NCBI RefSeq assembly: GCF_014203545.1
Contig: NZ_JACHJG010000010.1
Span: 186,001 to 250,000, forward strand
DNA length: 64,000 nt
DNA from: Streptomyces netropsis
Lineage (GTDB): Bacteria > Actinomycetota > Actinomycetes > Streptomycetales > Streptomycetaceae
Direction: 5' to 3'
In this document: positions 28,727 through 38,143 of the stretch, piece after piece
How the letters are laid out: each line of letters opens with the position of its first letter
Numbering within the stretch: the first letter of the stretch is position 1
Position numbers and translations under genes: made by a program
Notes under the pieces: generated by a model
The model's input: the letters and a program-made list of their open reading frames with translations, nothing else
Told to the model about the DNA's origin: nothing
Databases searched by the model: none

Positions 28727-31609
28727 ATGGCTGATCACGATGGACTGCCGGCGGCGCTGCGTGCCTCTGTCCGTGGCGATGTCGACTTCGGTGCCGCCGC
28801 ACGTGCATTGACGACCATGGACGCCTCGAACTACCGACGCGTCCCGCTCGGCGTCGTCGCCCCGAAGGACGCCGCCGACGTCGCCGCCGCGCTCGCCGTG
28901 TGCCGGGAGCGCGGGGTGCCGGTGGTGGCGCGCGGTGCCGGGACGTCGATCGCCGGGCAGGCCACGGGCGTGGGGGTGGTGCTGGACTTCACCCGGCACA
29001 TGAACGCGATCGTCCGGATCGATCCGGACGCCCGTACGGCCGTCGTGCAGCCCGGCGTGGTCCTCGACGAGCTGCGGACGGCGGCGGGCGCGCACGGGCT
29101 GACGTTCGGGCCCGACCCGTCCACGCACGCCCGCTGCACGCTCGGCGGGATGATCGGCAACAACGCGTGCGGTGCCCATTCCGTGGCGTGGGGGACCACC
29201 GCCGACAACGTGCGCGCGCTGGACGTGCTCACGTACGCCGGGGAACGGGCCCGGCTCGGGCAGGGGTGGGACGGCCTGCCGCCACGGCTGGCGGACGGGC
29301 TGCGGGCCCTGGTGGACGGTGAGTTGGCACGGCTGCGGACCGGTTTCCCCGAGCTGCCCCGGCGGATCTCCGGGTACGCGCTGGACGCGCTGCTGCCCGA
29401 GCGGCGCACCGACGTGGCGCGGGCGTTCACCGGGAGCGAGGGCACGCTCGGGGTGCTGACGGAGGCGACGCTCCGGCTCGTGGAGACGCCCGGCGCCCGG
29501 GCGCTGGCGGTGCTGGGGTACGCCGACGAGAGCGGCGCGGCGGACGCGGCGCACCTGCTGCTGCCGTACGGGCCGCTGACCGTCGAGGGCATGGCGGCCG
29601 ACCTGGTGGGCGACGTGCCCGGGCTGCCGAAGGGCGGCGCGTGGCTGTTCGTCGAGGTCGGCGGGGCGACGCCCGCCGAGGCGGCGGCCCGCGCCGCCGA
29701 GCTGTGCCGGGCGGCGGTCGCGGACGGCGCGGCCGGGCACACCGTCGTCACGGATCCGCGCGGGCAGCGCGCCCTGTGGCGGGTGCGGGAGGACGCGGCC
29801 GGCACCGCCACCCGGATGCCCGACGGCAGCGAGGCCTGGCCCGGCTGGGAGGACTGCGCCGTGCCACCCGCCCGGCTCGGTGGGTATCTGCGGGAATTCC
29901 GGGCCCTGTTGGCCCACCACGGGCTGCGCGGCGCGCCGTACGGGCACTTCGGCGACGGCTGCGTGCACGTGCGCATCGACTTCGATCTGCTCGGCGAGGC
30001 GGGTGTGCGCCGCTTCCGGGAGTTCTCCGTCGACCTGGCCGACCTGGTCGTCGCGCACGGCGGCTCGCTCTCGGGCGAGCACGGCGACGGCCAGGCACGG
30101 GCGGAGCTGCTGCCCCGGATGTACGGGCCGGAGCTGGTGGCCCTCTTCGAGCGCGTCAAGGACCTGTGGGACCCGGCGGGCGGTCTGAACCCCGGCATCC
30201 TCGCCCGCCCGCACCGCCTGGACGCGAACCTGCGCTTCGCGGTGCTGCCCAGGCGGCCGGTGCCGGTGGAGTTCGGCTATCCGCACGACGGCGGGGACTT
30301 CACGGCGGCGGTACGTCGGTGCGTGGGGGTGGCCAAGTGCCGTGACACGTCGGCCGGTACGGGCGTGATGTGCCCGTCGTACCGCGTGACGCGGGAGGAG
30401 CGGCACTCCACGCGCGGGCGCGCGCGTCTGCTGCACGAAATGCTCGCGGGCGAACGGGGCGGAGTGGTCACGGACGGCTGGCGCTCGGAGGAGGTGCGGG
30501 AGGCCCTCGACCTGTGCCTGTCGTGCAAGGGGTGCCGCAGCGACTGCCCGGTGGGGGTGGACATGGCCACGCACAAGGCGGAGTTCCTCCACCACCACTA
30601 CGCGGGCCGGCTACGACCCGCCGGACACTACGCCATGGGATGGCTGCCGGTGTGGCTCCGGACGGTGACGGCCGCCCGGATCGCCCCGGTGGTCAACGCG
30701 GTGGCCCGCGTCGGTCCGTTGGCTGCCCTCGCCAAGCGCGCCGGGGGCATCGCTGCGGAACGGGCGCTCCCGGAGCTCGCTCCGGAAACGTTCACCCGGT
30801 GGTGGCGGGCGCGGGGGCCGCTGGCGGCGGCCCATGGCCCGGAGCCCGTGCGTGAGCGCACCGTCGTGCTGTGGCCCGACACCTTCACCGAGCACTTCTC
30901 CCCGGCCGTCGGCAGGTCGGCCGTCGCCGTGCTGGAGGCCGCCGGGCTGCGCGTCGTCGTCCCGCCGAAGGCGGTGTGCTGCGGGCTGACGTGGGTCTCG
31001 ACCGGGCAATTGGGCCGCGCCCGGGCCGTCATGCGCCGGACGCTCGACGTGATGGCACCCGCCCTCGCCGCCGGACTGCCCGTCGTCGGCCTGGAGCCGA
31101 GCTGTACGGCCGCACTCCGCACCGACCTGCCGGAGCTGCTGCCCGACGATCCGCGTGCGGCACGCCTGGCCTCGGCCGTGAAGACCTTCGCCCAGGTCAT
31201 CGAGGAGCGCGCCCCCGACTGGGAGCCCCCGCGCCTCGACCGGCCCGTGGTCGGCCAGACGCACTGCCACCAGCACGCGGTGCTGGGCGACGCGGCCGAG
31301 CGGCGCCTGCGGGAACGCGTCGGCCTGACCGGCGGGTTGAGCGGTGGCTGCTGCGGTCTGGCCGGGAACTTCGGGTTCGAGCGGGGGCACTACGACGTGT
31401 CGGTCGCCTGCGCGGAGGAACAACTGCTGCCCTCGGTACGGGAGGCGCCCGAAGGGGCGGAGGTGCTGGCGGACGGGTTCTCCTGCCGCACGCAGCTCGA
31501 ACAGCTCGCCGGGCGGCGCGGCCGCCATCTGGCGGAGGCCCTCGCGGAGGCGCTCGGCGCGCGGGCGCAAGGCGACGGTCCCCGCCGCGAGGGTGGACCT
31601 GGCCGCTGA
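28727..31609 (+). CDS. FAD-binding/Fe-S 2-hydroxyacid dehydrogenase (Dld/YdiJ-like)
   Basis: 960-residue multidomain oxidoreductase. The N-terminal half is an FAD_binding_4 plus FAD-oxidase C module: VPVVARGAGTSIAGQATGVGVVLDF, TLGGMIGNNACGAHSVAWGTTADN, and FTGSEGTLGVLTEATLRL, with YGHFGDGCVHVRIDFDL and LSGEHGDGQARAELL in the C part. Then come ferredoxin-type cysteines CVGVAKC.GVMCPSY (about 531) and CLSCKGCRSDCP (about 600), and two CCG-type cysteine-rich motifs (VCCGLTW near 750, GCCGLAGNF near 874). This is the architecture of quinone-linked D-lactate, glycolate or D-2-hydroxyglutarate dehydrogenases. It probably passes electrons to menaquinone; substrate unassigned. Confidence 0.9.
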   Translation: MADHDGLPAALRASVRGDVDFGAAARALTTMDASNYRRVPLGVVAPKDAADVAAALAVCRERGVPVVARGAGTSIAGQATGVGVVLDFTRHMNAIVRIDPDARTAVVQPGVVLDELRTAAGAHGLTFGPDPSTHARCTLGGMIGNNACGAHSVAWGTTADNVRALDVLTYAGERARLGQGWDGLPPRLADGLRALVDGELARLRTGFPELPRRISGYALDALLPERRTDVARAFTGSEGTLGVLTEATLRLVETPGARALAVLGYADESGAADAAHLLLPYGPLTVEGMAADLVGDVPGLPKGGAWLFVEVGGATPAEAAARAAELCRAAVADGAAGHTVVTDPRGQRALWRVREDAAGTATRMPDGSEAWPGWEDCAVPPARLGGYLREFRALLAHHGLRGAPYGHFGDGCVHVRIDFDLLGEAGVRRFREFSVDLADLVVAHGGSLSGEHGDGQARAELLPRMYGPELVALFERVKDLWDPAGGLNPGILARPHRLDANLRFAVLPRRPVPVEFGYPHDGGDFTAAVRRCVGVAKCRDTSAGTGVMCPSYRVTREERHSTRGRARLLHEMLAGERGGVVTDGWRSEEVREALDLCLSCKGCRSDCPVGVDMATHKAEFLHHHYAGRLRPAGHYAMGWLPVWLRTVTAARIAPVVNAVARVGPLAALAKRAGGIAAERALPELAPETFTRWWRARGPLAAAHGPEPVRERTVVLWPDTFTEHFSPAVGRSAVAVLEAAGLRVVVPPKAVCCGLTWVSTGQLGRARAVMRRTLDVMAPALAAGLPVVGLEPSCTAALRTDLPELLPDDPRAARLASAVKTFAQVIEERAPDWEPPRLDRPVVGQTHCHQHAVLGDAAERRLRERVGLTGGLSGGCCGLAGNFGFERGHYDVSVACAEEQLLPSVREAPEGAEVLADGFSCRTQLEQLAGRRGRHLAEALAEALGARAQGDGPRREGGPGR

Positions 31610-31923
31610 GGCGGTCCCGGTCACGAGGGTGGCCCCTCGCCACGGCAGCGACCCCGGCCACGACGACAGTCCCGGTCGTGGCCGACGGCCCGGTCGCGTC
31701 GGTGGCCTGGTCGCGATGGTGGCCCTCGCCGCTGCGGCGACCCCCGCCACGGCGGCGGCGCCAGCCCAACGGCGGTCCTGGCCGAAAATAATGCAAGCAC
31801 GCTTGCTTGTTTCTTTGACCGCTGCCACGCTCTGACCGGGCGCACCGGATCGTTCGATGATTCGTCAACTCGCCCGGTCTGCACGGACAAACGCACGGAC
31901 ATACCCTTCGATGGGAGCGCGGC
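31610..31923. other. Intergenic region upstream of the acyl-CoA operon
   Basis: 314 bp. The left part is very GC-rich with recurrent GGTGGCC/GGTCGCG words and no credible gene. The right part drops sharply in GC and holds a palindromic operator (31793-31806) and TTGACC (31815-31820), a likely -35 element for the downstream seven-gene operon. Confidence 0.45.
31791..31820 (+). promoter_or_regulatory. Palindromic operator and -35 of the AtuA/carboxylase operon
   Basis: GCAAGC-ac-GCTTGC (31793-31806) is a perfect inverted repeat in an AT-rich patch, followed 8 bp later by TTGACC. The last gene of the operon encodes a TetR repressor, the most likely ligand of this site (inference). No clear -10 box was found. 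Confidence 0.55.
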
Positions 31924-32733
31924 GTGGTCGACCCGGCGGAAGTGCTCGCGAACGTACTCGCGGACCTGCGGGCGGAAGGCGAGGAGCTGGACGCGCTGGT
32001 GGGCGGGCTGACCGCCGAGGACTGGCAGCGGGCGACACCAGCCCCCGGATGGACCGTCGCACACCAGATCGCACACCTGGCCTGGACCGACGAGCGGGCC
32101 GCACAGTCCGCCACCGACCCCGAGGGCTTCGCCCGGGAGGCCGAGAAGGCCCTCGCCTCGCCGGAGACCTTCGTCGACGAGGGCGCGCGGGCCGGGGCCG
32201 AGGAGCCGCCCGACGCGCTGCTGGCACGGTGGCGCACCGGGCGCGCGGCGCTGGCCCGGGGGCTGGCGGCGATGCCGACGGCGGCCAAGCTGCCCTGGTA
32301 CGGGACGGCCATGAGCACCACCTCCATGGCGACCGGCCGGCTGATGGAGACCTGGGCGCACGGCCAGGACGTCGCCGACGCGCTGGGCGCCCGGCGCGTA
32401 CCGACGGACCGGCTGTGGCACGTGGCACGGATGGGGGTGCGGGCCCGGGACTACGCGTACGCGGTGCGCGGACTCCCGGTGCCGACGGAGGAATTCCGCG
32501 TCGAGCTCCTCGCCCCCGACGGGCGGACCCTGTGGACGTACGGGCCGGACGACGCGGCCCAGCGCGTCACCGGCCCCGCCCTGGACTTCTGTCTGCTGGC
32601 CACCCAGCGCGCCCACCGCGCCGACCTCGCCCTCCGGGCGACCGGCCCCGACGCGGACCGCTGGCTGGACGTCGCCCAGGCCTTCGCGGGCCCGCCGGGC
32701 GCGGGCCGCGAGCCCGAGGGGGGTGACCGATGA
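31924..32733 (+). CDS. TIGR03084 family DinB-fold metal-binding protein
   Basis: 269-residue protein of the DinB/MDMPI-like helical-bundle fold. LVGGLTAEDWQRATPAPGWTVAHQIAHLAWTDERAA supplies the first His of the metal site (HQIAHLAWTD), and TSMATGRLMETWAHGQDVADALG supplies the conserved HGQD. DinB-like proteins of actinomycetes often use mycothiol. The GTG start has GGGAGCG upstream. It is the first gene of the operon and its TGA overlaps the AtuA ATG as ATGA. In other actinomycetes TIGR03084 genes accompany acyl-CoA catabolic clusters. Confidence 0.85.
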   Translation: MVDPAEVLANVLADLRAEGEELDALVGGLTAEDWQRATPAPGWTVAHQIAHLAWTDERAAQSATDPEGFAREAEKALASPETFVDEGARAGAEEPPDALLARWRTGRAALARGLAAMPTAAKLPWYGTAMSTTSMATGRLMETWAHGQDVADALGARRVPTDRLWHVARMGVRARDYAYAVRGLPVPTEEFRVELLAPDGRTLWTYGPDDAAQRVTGPALDFCLLATQRAHRADLALRATGPDADRWLDVAQAFAGPPGAGREPEGGDR

Positions 32734-34427
32734 CCGCTCCGCGCCCCCTCGTCGTCGGCAACGCCTCCGGCTTCTACGGCGACCGCTTCGACGCCCTGCG
32801 CGAGATGCTGACCGATGGCCCCCTCGACGTGCTGACCGGTGACTACCTCGCCGAACTCACCATGCTCATCCTCGGCCGCGACCGGCTGAAGGACCCCGGC
32901 CTCGGCTACGCGAAGACCTTCCTCGCACAGCTGGAGGAGGGGCTCGGGCTGGCCGCCGACCGAGGCGTCAAGATCGTCACCAATGCGGGCGGGCTCAACC
33001 CCGCCGGCCTCGCCCGGCGGATCGGCGAGCTGGCGGAACGCGTCGGCGTGCCCGTCCGGGTCGCGCACGTCGCCGGGGACGATCTGCTGGGGGAGCGCGA
33101 CTGGGGTGCGGGCGTGCTCACCGCCAACGCCTATCTGGGCGGTGCCGGGATCGCCGCGTGTCTGCGGGCCGGCGCCGACGTCGTCGTGACCGGCCGCGTC
33201 ACCGACGCCGCGCTGGTCACCGGGCCGGCCACCGCCCACTTCGGCTGGACCGCCGCCGACCTCGACCCCCTCGCGGGCGCGGTCGTCGCCGGGCACGTAC
33301 TCGAATGCGGCGCGCAGGCCACCGGCGGCAACTACTCCTTCTTCCACGAGCACGACGTCCGTCACCCCGGCTTTCCCCTCGCCGAGATCCACGCCGACGG
33401 CTCGGCCGTCATCACCAAGCACCCCGGCACCGGCGGTGCCGTCACCGTCGGCACGGTCACCGCGCAGCTGCTGTACGAGACATCGGGCCCGCGCTACCCC
33501 GGGCCCGACGTGACGGCCCGGCTGGACACCGTCCGGCTGACCCCCGACGGCCCGGACCGGGTACGGATCTCCGGGGTGCGCGGCGAGGCCCCGCCGCCGA
33601 CGCTCAAGGTCGGGCTGACCCGGATGGGCGGCTTCCGCAACGAGGTCGTGTTCGTGCTGACCGGCCTCGACGTCGAGGCCAAGGCGCGGCTGGTGCGCGA
33701 GCAGTTCGAGGCCGTCTTCGCGAAGGCCCGGCCGGCCGAGGTCCGGTGGACCCTTGCCCGTACGGACCGGGCCGACGCGCCCGTACAGGAGGAGGCGAGC
33801 GCGCTGCTGCGGCTCGTCGTGCGCGACCCGGCCCCGGAGGCCGTGGGCCGTGCCGTCAGCGCCGCCGCCGTCGAGTTGGCCCTCTCCGGATACCCCGGCT
33901 TCCACGTCACCGCCCCGCCCGGCAAGGGCGCGCCCTACGGCGTCTTCCAGGCGGCGTACGTGGACGCGGGCGACGTACCGCACACCGCCGTCCTCCCGGA
34001 CGGCACGTGCGTCCCCGTCCTGCCGCCGTCACCGGCCGGAGCCCCTGCGCCCGTGCCCACCGAAGGGCCGCTCCCCCCTCCTCTCCCCGCCGGCCCCACC
34101 CGGCGTGCCCCCCTCGGGCTCGTCGCCGGGGCCCGCAGCGGCGACAAGGGCGGCAGCGCGAACGTCGGCGTGTGGGTGCGCACCGACGACGCCTGGCGGT
34201 GGCTCGCCCATGAGCTGACCGTGGCGCGGTTCGTCGAACTCCTCCCGGAGACCGCCGGGTTCGCCGTCGAGCGGCACCTTCTGCCGAACCTCCGCGCCCT
34301 CAACTTCACCGTCGACGGGCTGCTCGGTGACGGCGTCGCCTCCCAGGCGCGCTTCGACCCGCAGGCCAAAGCGGTGGGCGAATGGCTGCGCTCCCGCCAT
34401 CTGGAGATACCGGAGGTGCTGCTGTGA
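32730..34427 (+). CDS. atuA: AtuA family protein (acyclic terpene utilization, DUF1446)
   Basis: 565 residues. VVGNASGFYGDRFDALREMLTDGPLDVLTGDYLAELTMLILGRDRLKDPGLGYAKTFLAQLE and KIVTNAGGLNPAGLARRI are the family hallmarks, then VVVTGRVTDAALVTGPATAHFGW and ECGAQATGGNYSFFHEHD. The C-terminal 100 residues form the second module (LGLVAGARSGDKGGSANVGVWVR, NFTVDGLLGDG). In Pseudomonas atuA is required for growth on citronellol/geraniol, but its reaction is not defined. It overlaps TIGR03084 by ATGA upstream and the carboxylase beta gene by GTGA downstream. Confidence 0.88.
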   Translation: MTAPRPLVVGNASGFYGDRFDALREMLTDGPLDVLTGDYLAELTMLILGRDRLKDPGLGYAKTFLAQLEEGLGLAADRGVKIVTNAGGLNPAGLARRIGELAERVGVPVRVAHVAGDDLLGERDWGAGVLTANAYLGGAGIAACLRAGADVVVTGRVTDAALVTGPATAHFGWTAADLDPLAGAVVAGHVLECGAQATGGNYSFFHEHDVRHPGFPLAEIHADGSAVITKHPGTGGAVTVGTVTAQLLYETSGPRYPGPDVTARLDTVRLTPDGPDRVRISGVRGEAPPPTLKVGLTRMGGFRNEVVFVLTGLDVEAKARLVREQFEAVFAKARPAEVRWTLARTDRADAPVQEEASALLRLVVRDPAPEAVGRAVSAAAVELALSGYPGFHVTAPPGKGAPYGVFQAAYVDAGDVPHTAVLPDGTCVPVLPPSPAGAPAPVPTEGPLPPPLPAGPTRRAPLGLVAGARSGDKGGSANVGVWVRTDDAWRWLAHELTVARFVELLPETAGFAVERHLLPNLRALNFTVDGLLGDGVASQARFDPQAKAVGEWLRSRHLEIPEVLL

Positions 34428-36025
34428 CCCTGCTGGCGTCCGGGCTCGACCCGTCGAGCCCCGAGTACACGGCCAACCGCGAGGCGATGCTGGCCAAGCT
34501 GGCCGAGCTCGACGCCGCGCACGCCCGGGCCGTCGCCGGGGGCGGTGAGAAGTACGCCGCCCGGCACCGCGCGCGCGGCAAGCTCCTCGCGCGCGAACGC
34601 ATCGAACTGCTCCTGGACCCCGACACGCCCTTCCTGGAGCTGTCCCCCCTCGCCGCCTGGGGCAGCGACCACGCCGTCGGCGCGTCCCTCGTCACCGGCA
34701 TCGGCGTCATCGAAGGCGTCGAGTGCCTCGTCACGGCCAACGACCCGACCGTACGCGGCGGCGCCAGCAACCCCTGGACGCTCAAGAAGGCCCTGCGCGC
34801 CAACGAGATCGCCTACGCCAACCGGCTCCCGTGCGTCAGCCTCGTCGAGTCCGGCGGTGCGGACCTGCCCAGCCAGAAGGAGATCTTCATCCCCGGCGGC
34901 GCGCTGTTCCGGGACCTGACGCGGCTGTCCGCCGCCGGGATCCCGACGGTCGCGGTGGTGTTCGGGAACTCGACGGCGGGCGGTGCGTACGTGCCCGGGA
35001 TGTCCGACCACGTGATCATGGTCAAGGACCGGGCGAAGGTCTTCCTGGGCGGGCCGCCGCTGGTGAAGATGGCGACCGGCGAGGAGTCCGACGACGAATC
35101 GCTCGGCGGCGCGGACATGCACGCCCGCGTCTCGGGCCTCGCCGACTACTTCGCCGTCGACGAGCCCGACGCGCTGCGGCAGGCGCGGCGGGTGGTGGCT
35201 CGGCTGAACTGGCGCAAGGCGCATCCCGATCCGGGGCCTTTGATCGAGCCCCCTCGGTTCGACGAGGGCGAGCTCCTCGGGGTCGTTCCCGGTGATCTCA
35301 AGGTGCCGTTCGATCCCCGCGAGGTCGTCGCCCGGATCGTGGACGGCTCGGACTTCGACGAGTTCAAACCCCTCTACGGGACCAGCCTGGCGACCGGATG
35401 GGCGCGCCTGCACGGCTACCCGGTGGGCGTGCTGGCCAACGCCCAGGGCGTCCTCTTCAGCGCGGAGTCGCAGAAAGCCGCGCAGTTCATCCAGCTCGCC
35501 AACCAGCGGGACATTCCCCTGGTCTTCCTCCACAACACCACCGGCTACATGGTCGGCCGCGACTACGAGCAGGGCGGCATCATCAAGCACGGCGCGATGA
35601 TGATCAACGCGGTGTCGAACTCGCGCGTGCCGCACCTGTCCGTCCTCATGGGCGCCTCCTACGGGGCCGGGCACTACGGGATGTGCGGGCGGGCCTACGA
35701 CCCGCGCTTCCTCTTCGCGTGGCCCAGCGCCAAGTCCGCCGTCATGGGGCCGCAGCAGCTCGCCGGGGTCCTGTCGATCGTCGCGCGCGCCTCCGCCGCC
35801 GCGAAGGGGCAGCCGTACGACGAGGAGGCCGACGCCGGGCTGCGGGCCGTGGTCGAGGCGCAGATCGAATCGGAGTCCCTGCCGATGTTCCTGTCCGGGC
35901 GGCTGTACGACGACGGGGTCATCGACCCGCGTGACACGCGGACCGTGCTGGGGCTGTGCCTGTCCGCGATCCACACGGCACCCGTCGAGGGTGCGCGCGG
36001 TGGCTTCGGCGTCTTCCGGATGTGA
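34424..36025 (+). CDS. Acyl-CoA carboxylase beta (carboxyltransferase) subunit
   Basis: 533-residue biotin-dependent carboxyltransferase of the methylcrotonyl/geranyl/propionyl-CoA carboxylase class. The N-half contains RGKLLARERIELLLDPDTPFLELSPLAA and SLVESGGADLPSQKEIFIPGG; the C-half contains GVLANAQGVLFSAESQKAAQFIQLANQRDIPLVFLHNTTGYMVG and the oxyanion-site ASYGAGHYGMCGRAYDPRFLFAWP. The GYMVGRDYEQGGIIKHGAMM segment is most like MCC/GCC beta. GTG start at 34424 overlaps the atuA stop; five bases separate its stop from the alpha gene start. Confidence 0.92.
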   Translation: MTLLASGLDPSSPEYTANREAMLAKLAELDAAHARAVAGGGEKYAARHRARGKLLARERIELLLDPDTPFLELSPLAAWGSDHAVGASLVTGIGVIEGVECLVTANDPTVRGGASNPWTLKKALRANEIAYANRLPCVSLVESGGADLPSQKEIFIPGGALFRDLTRLSAAGIPTVAVVFGNSTAGGAYVPGMSDHVIMVKDRAKVFLGGPPLVKMATGEESDDESLGGADMHARVSGLADYFAVDEPDALRQARRVVARLNWRKAHPDPGPLIEPPRFDEGELLGVVPGDLKVPFDPREVVARIVDGSDFDEFKPLYGTSLATGWARLHGYPVGVLANAQGVLFSAESQKAAQFIQLANQRDIPLVFLHNTTGYMVGRDYEQGGIIKHGAMMINAVSNSRVPHLSVLMGASYGAGHYGMCGRAYDPRFLFAWPSAKSAVMGPQQLAGVLSIVARASAAAKGQPYDEEADAGLRAVVEAQIESESLPMFLSGRLYDDGVIDPRDTRTVLGLCLSAIHTAPVEGARGGFGVFRM

Positions 36026-36031
36026 GGTTTC

Positions 36032-38143
36032 GTGCCCGTGATCCGCTCTGTGCTCGTCGCCAACCGTGGCGAGATCGCCCGTCGTGTCTTCCGTACCTGC
36101 CGGTCGCTCGGCATCGGCACGGTGGCCGTGTACTCCGACGCCGACGCGTCCGCCGCGCACGTCCGTGAGGCGGACATCGCCGTCCGGCTGCCGGGGTCGG
36201 CGCCGGCCGATACGTATCTGCGGGGCGAGCTGGTGGTCCGGGCCGCCCTCGCGGCGGGGGCGGACGCGGTGCACCCCGGGTACGGCTTCCTGTCCGAGGA
36301 CGCCGGGTTCGCGACGGCGGTGACCGACGCGGGGCTGGTGTGGATCGGGCCTCCACCGTCGGCGATCTCGGCGATGGCGTCGAAGACACGGGCGAAGTCG
36401 CTGATGGGGGCGGCTGGGGTGCCGTTGCTGTCCTCCGTGGACCCTGCGGTGGTGACGGCCGGGGACCTGCCGGTGCTGGTGAAGGCCTCGGCCGGTGGGG
36501 GTGGGCGGGGGATGCGTGTCGTGCGCGATCTCGCTGCTCTCGCCGATGAGGTGGCCTCTGCGCGGGCCGAGGCGGTTGCCGCGTTCGGCGACGGCTCGGT
36601 GTTCGTCGAGCCGTACGTGGAGGGCGGGCGGCATGTGGAGGTGCAGATCCTCGCCGACGCGCACGGGACGGTGTGGGCCTTGGGAACGCGTGACTGCTCG
36701 CTTCAGCGCCGGCACCAGAAGGTGGTGGAGGAGGCGCCGGCGCCGGGGCTGAGCGTCTCGCTGCGTGACACGTTGCGGGATGCCGCTGTCGCGGCGGCCT
36801 CGGCGGTCGACTACCGGGGGGCCGGGACGGTTGAGTTTCTGGTGGCACCGGGTGGGCGGGCCTATTTTCTGGAGATGAACACCCGGCTGCAGGTGGAGCA
36901 CCCGGTGACGGAGTGCGTGTACGGGGTGGACCTGGTGGCGCTCCAGATCCGGGTTGCGGAGGGGTACGCGCTGGGCGCGCCGCCTTCGCCGGTGGGGCAT
37001 GCGGTGTCGGCTCGGCTGTACGCGGAGGATCCGGCGCGGTCGTGGCGGCCTTGGGCGGGTGTGGTGCACCGGCTGTCGGTGGGGGCCGGTGCGGATGCGG
37101 AGGCCGGTGCGTTCGGGGTACGGCGCCGGGGCCTCCGGGGTGGGGGTCCGGGACCGTATATTTACGGGCCCGTGGGCCGGAATCCTTCTGGTGCCCCGAC
37201 ATTGGGCCCGCAAATACACGTCAGCGTCCCGGACCCCCACCCCTGCGACCCCGTCACCTCCCGTGGTGCCTTGTCCGCCGGGCTGCGTGTCGATTCCGGC
37301 GTCGATGACGGTGACGTCGTCGGTGTTCATTACGACCCCATGCTCGCCAAAGTCATAGCTTGGGCCCCGACGCGCGCCGAGGCTGTTCGGCGCCTCGCCT
37401 ACGAGCTGGAGCGGGCCCGCATCCACGGGCCCGTGACCAACCGCTCGTTGCTCGTACGGTCCCTCCGGCACCCGGAGTTCCTGGCCGGGGAGATGGACAC
37501 CGGGTTCTACGATCGGCATCTCGCCGAGTTGACCGATGCCGACGAGGCAGGGGGTATTCGGCTTGCGGCCCTGGCCGCTGCCCTTGCCGACGCGGCCTCC
37601 TCGCCGTCGCGGTTCGGCGGCTGGCGCAACGTGCCCTCCCAGCCGCAGGCCAAGCGCTATCGCGCTGGGGACGACGAGGTCGAGATCCGGTATCGGCTCG
37701 GGCGGGGCGGGCTCGTCGCGGAGGGGTTCGACGAGGTTCGGCTGGTGTCCGCCGCGCCCTCGTTCGTTGTTCTTGAAGTGGGTGGGGTTCGGCGCGGCTT
37801 CGAGGTTGCCTGTTATTCCGGTGGGGACGTCCACGTCGATTCCTCCCTCGGTTCCTTCGCCCTCGCCGTCCTTCCTCGTTTTCCCGACCCCACCACCCGC
37901 ACTTCGCCCGGCTCGTTGCTCGCCCCCATGCCCGGCACCGTCGTGCGGGTCGCGGACGGGATCGCCGTGGGGAAGCCCGTACGGGCCGGGCAGCCGTTGA
38001 TGTGGTTGGAGGCGATGAAGATGGAGCATCGCGTCGTCTCGCCCGCCGACGGCACGCTCACCGCTCTGCACGCCGTCCCCGGTCGTCAGGTCGAGGTCGG
38101 AGCCCTGCTCGCCGTCGTCACCACCGAGGAGACCACGCCATGA
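36032..38143 (+). CDS. Acyl-CoA carboxylase alpha (biotin carboxylase + BCCP) with in-frame insertion
   Basis: 703 residues. Biotin carboxylase domain: SVLVANRGEIARRVFRTCRSLG, AVHPGYGFLSEDA, ATP-grasp loop VLVKASAGGGGRGMRVV and FLEMNTRLQVEHPVTE. The C-terminal BCCP has the biotinyl-lysine motif EAMKM (about 655-659). Within the BC C-subdomain, residues about 363-416 (VRRRGLRGGGPGPYIYG to SRGALSA) are foreign: they are encoded by element R2 inserted in frame just before GLRVDSGVDDGDVVGVHYDPMLAKV. The frame stays open, so an enlarged protein is possible but its activity is uncertain. Stop overlaps the next start as ATGA. Confidence 0.9.
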   Translation: MPVIRSVLVANRGEIARRVFRTCRSLGIGTVAVYSDADASAAHVREADIAVRLPGSAPADTYLRGELVVRAALAAGADAVHPGYGFLSEDAGFATAVTDAGLVWIGPPPSAISAMASKTRAKSLMGAAGVPLLSSVDPAVVTAGDLPVLVKASAGGGGRGMRVVRDLAALADEVASARAEAVAAFGDGSVFVEPYVEGGRHVEVQILADAHGTVWALGTRDCSLQRRHQKVVEEAPAPGLSVSLRDTLRDAAVAAASAVDYRGAGTVEFLVAPGGRAYFLEMNTRLQVEHPVTECVYGVDLVALQIRVAEGYALGAPPSPVGHAVSARLYAEDPARSWRPWAGVVHRLSVGAGADAEAGAFGVRRRGLRGGGPGPYIYGPVGRNPSGAPTLGPQIHVSVPDPHPCDPVTSRGALSAGLRVDSGVDDGDVVGVHYDPMLAKVIAWAPTRAEAVRRLAYELERARIHGPVTNRSLLVRSLRHPEFLAGEMDTGFYDRHLAELTDADEAGGIRLAALAAALADAASSPSRFGGWRNVPSQPQAKRYRAGDDEVEIRYRLGRGGLVAEGFDEVRLVSAAPSFVVLEVGGVRRGFEVACYSGGDVHVDSSLGSFALAVLPRFPDPTTRTSPGSLLAPMPGTVVRVADGIAVGKPVRAGQPLMWLEAMKMEHRVVSPADGTLTALHAVPGRQVEVGALLAVVTTEETTP
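37122..37258. repeat. Palindromic element R2 inside the carboxylase alpha gene
   Basis: 137 bp starting GGCGCCGGGGCCTCCGGG and ending CCTGCGACCCCGTCACC, same ends as the copy at 14762-14893. Internal inverted repeats: GGGGGTCCGGGAC against GTCCCGGACCCCC, and TATTTACGGGCCC against GGGCCCGCAAATA. It contributes most of the extra 54 residues of the protein. Confidence 0.8.

Noticed and set aside
31610..31790. Coding-like GC-rich stretch after the FAD/Fe-S dehydrogenase gene
   Set aside because: Frames lack a start with ribosome-binding site and show no recognisable protein pattern; treated as intergenic.
33935..38071. 1378-codon minus-strand frame across the carboxylase operon
   Set aside because: Opposite three well-recognised enzymes with coupled starts; no motif and biased His/Arg/Gly/Val composition expected for antisense of GC-rich codons.
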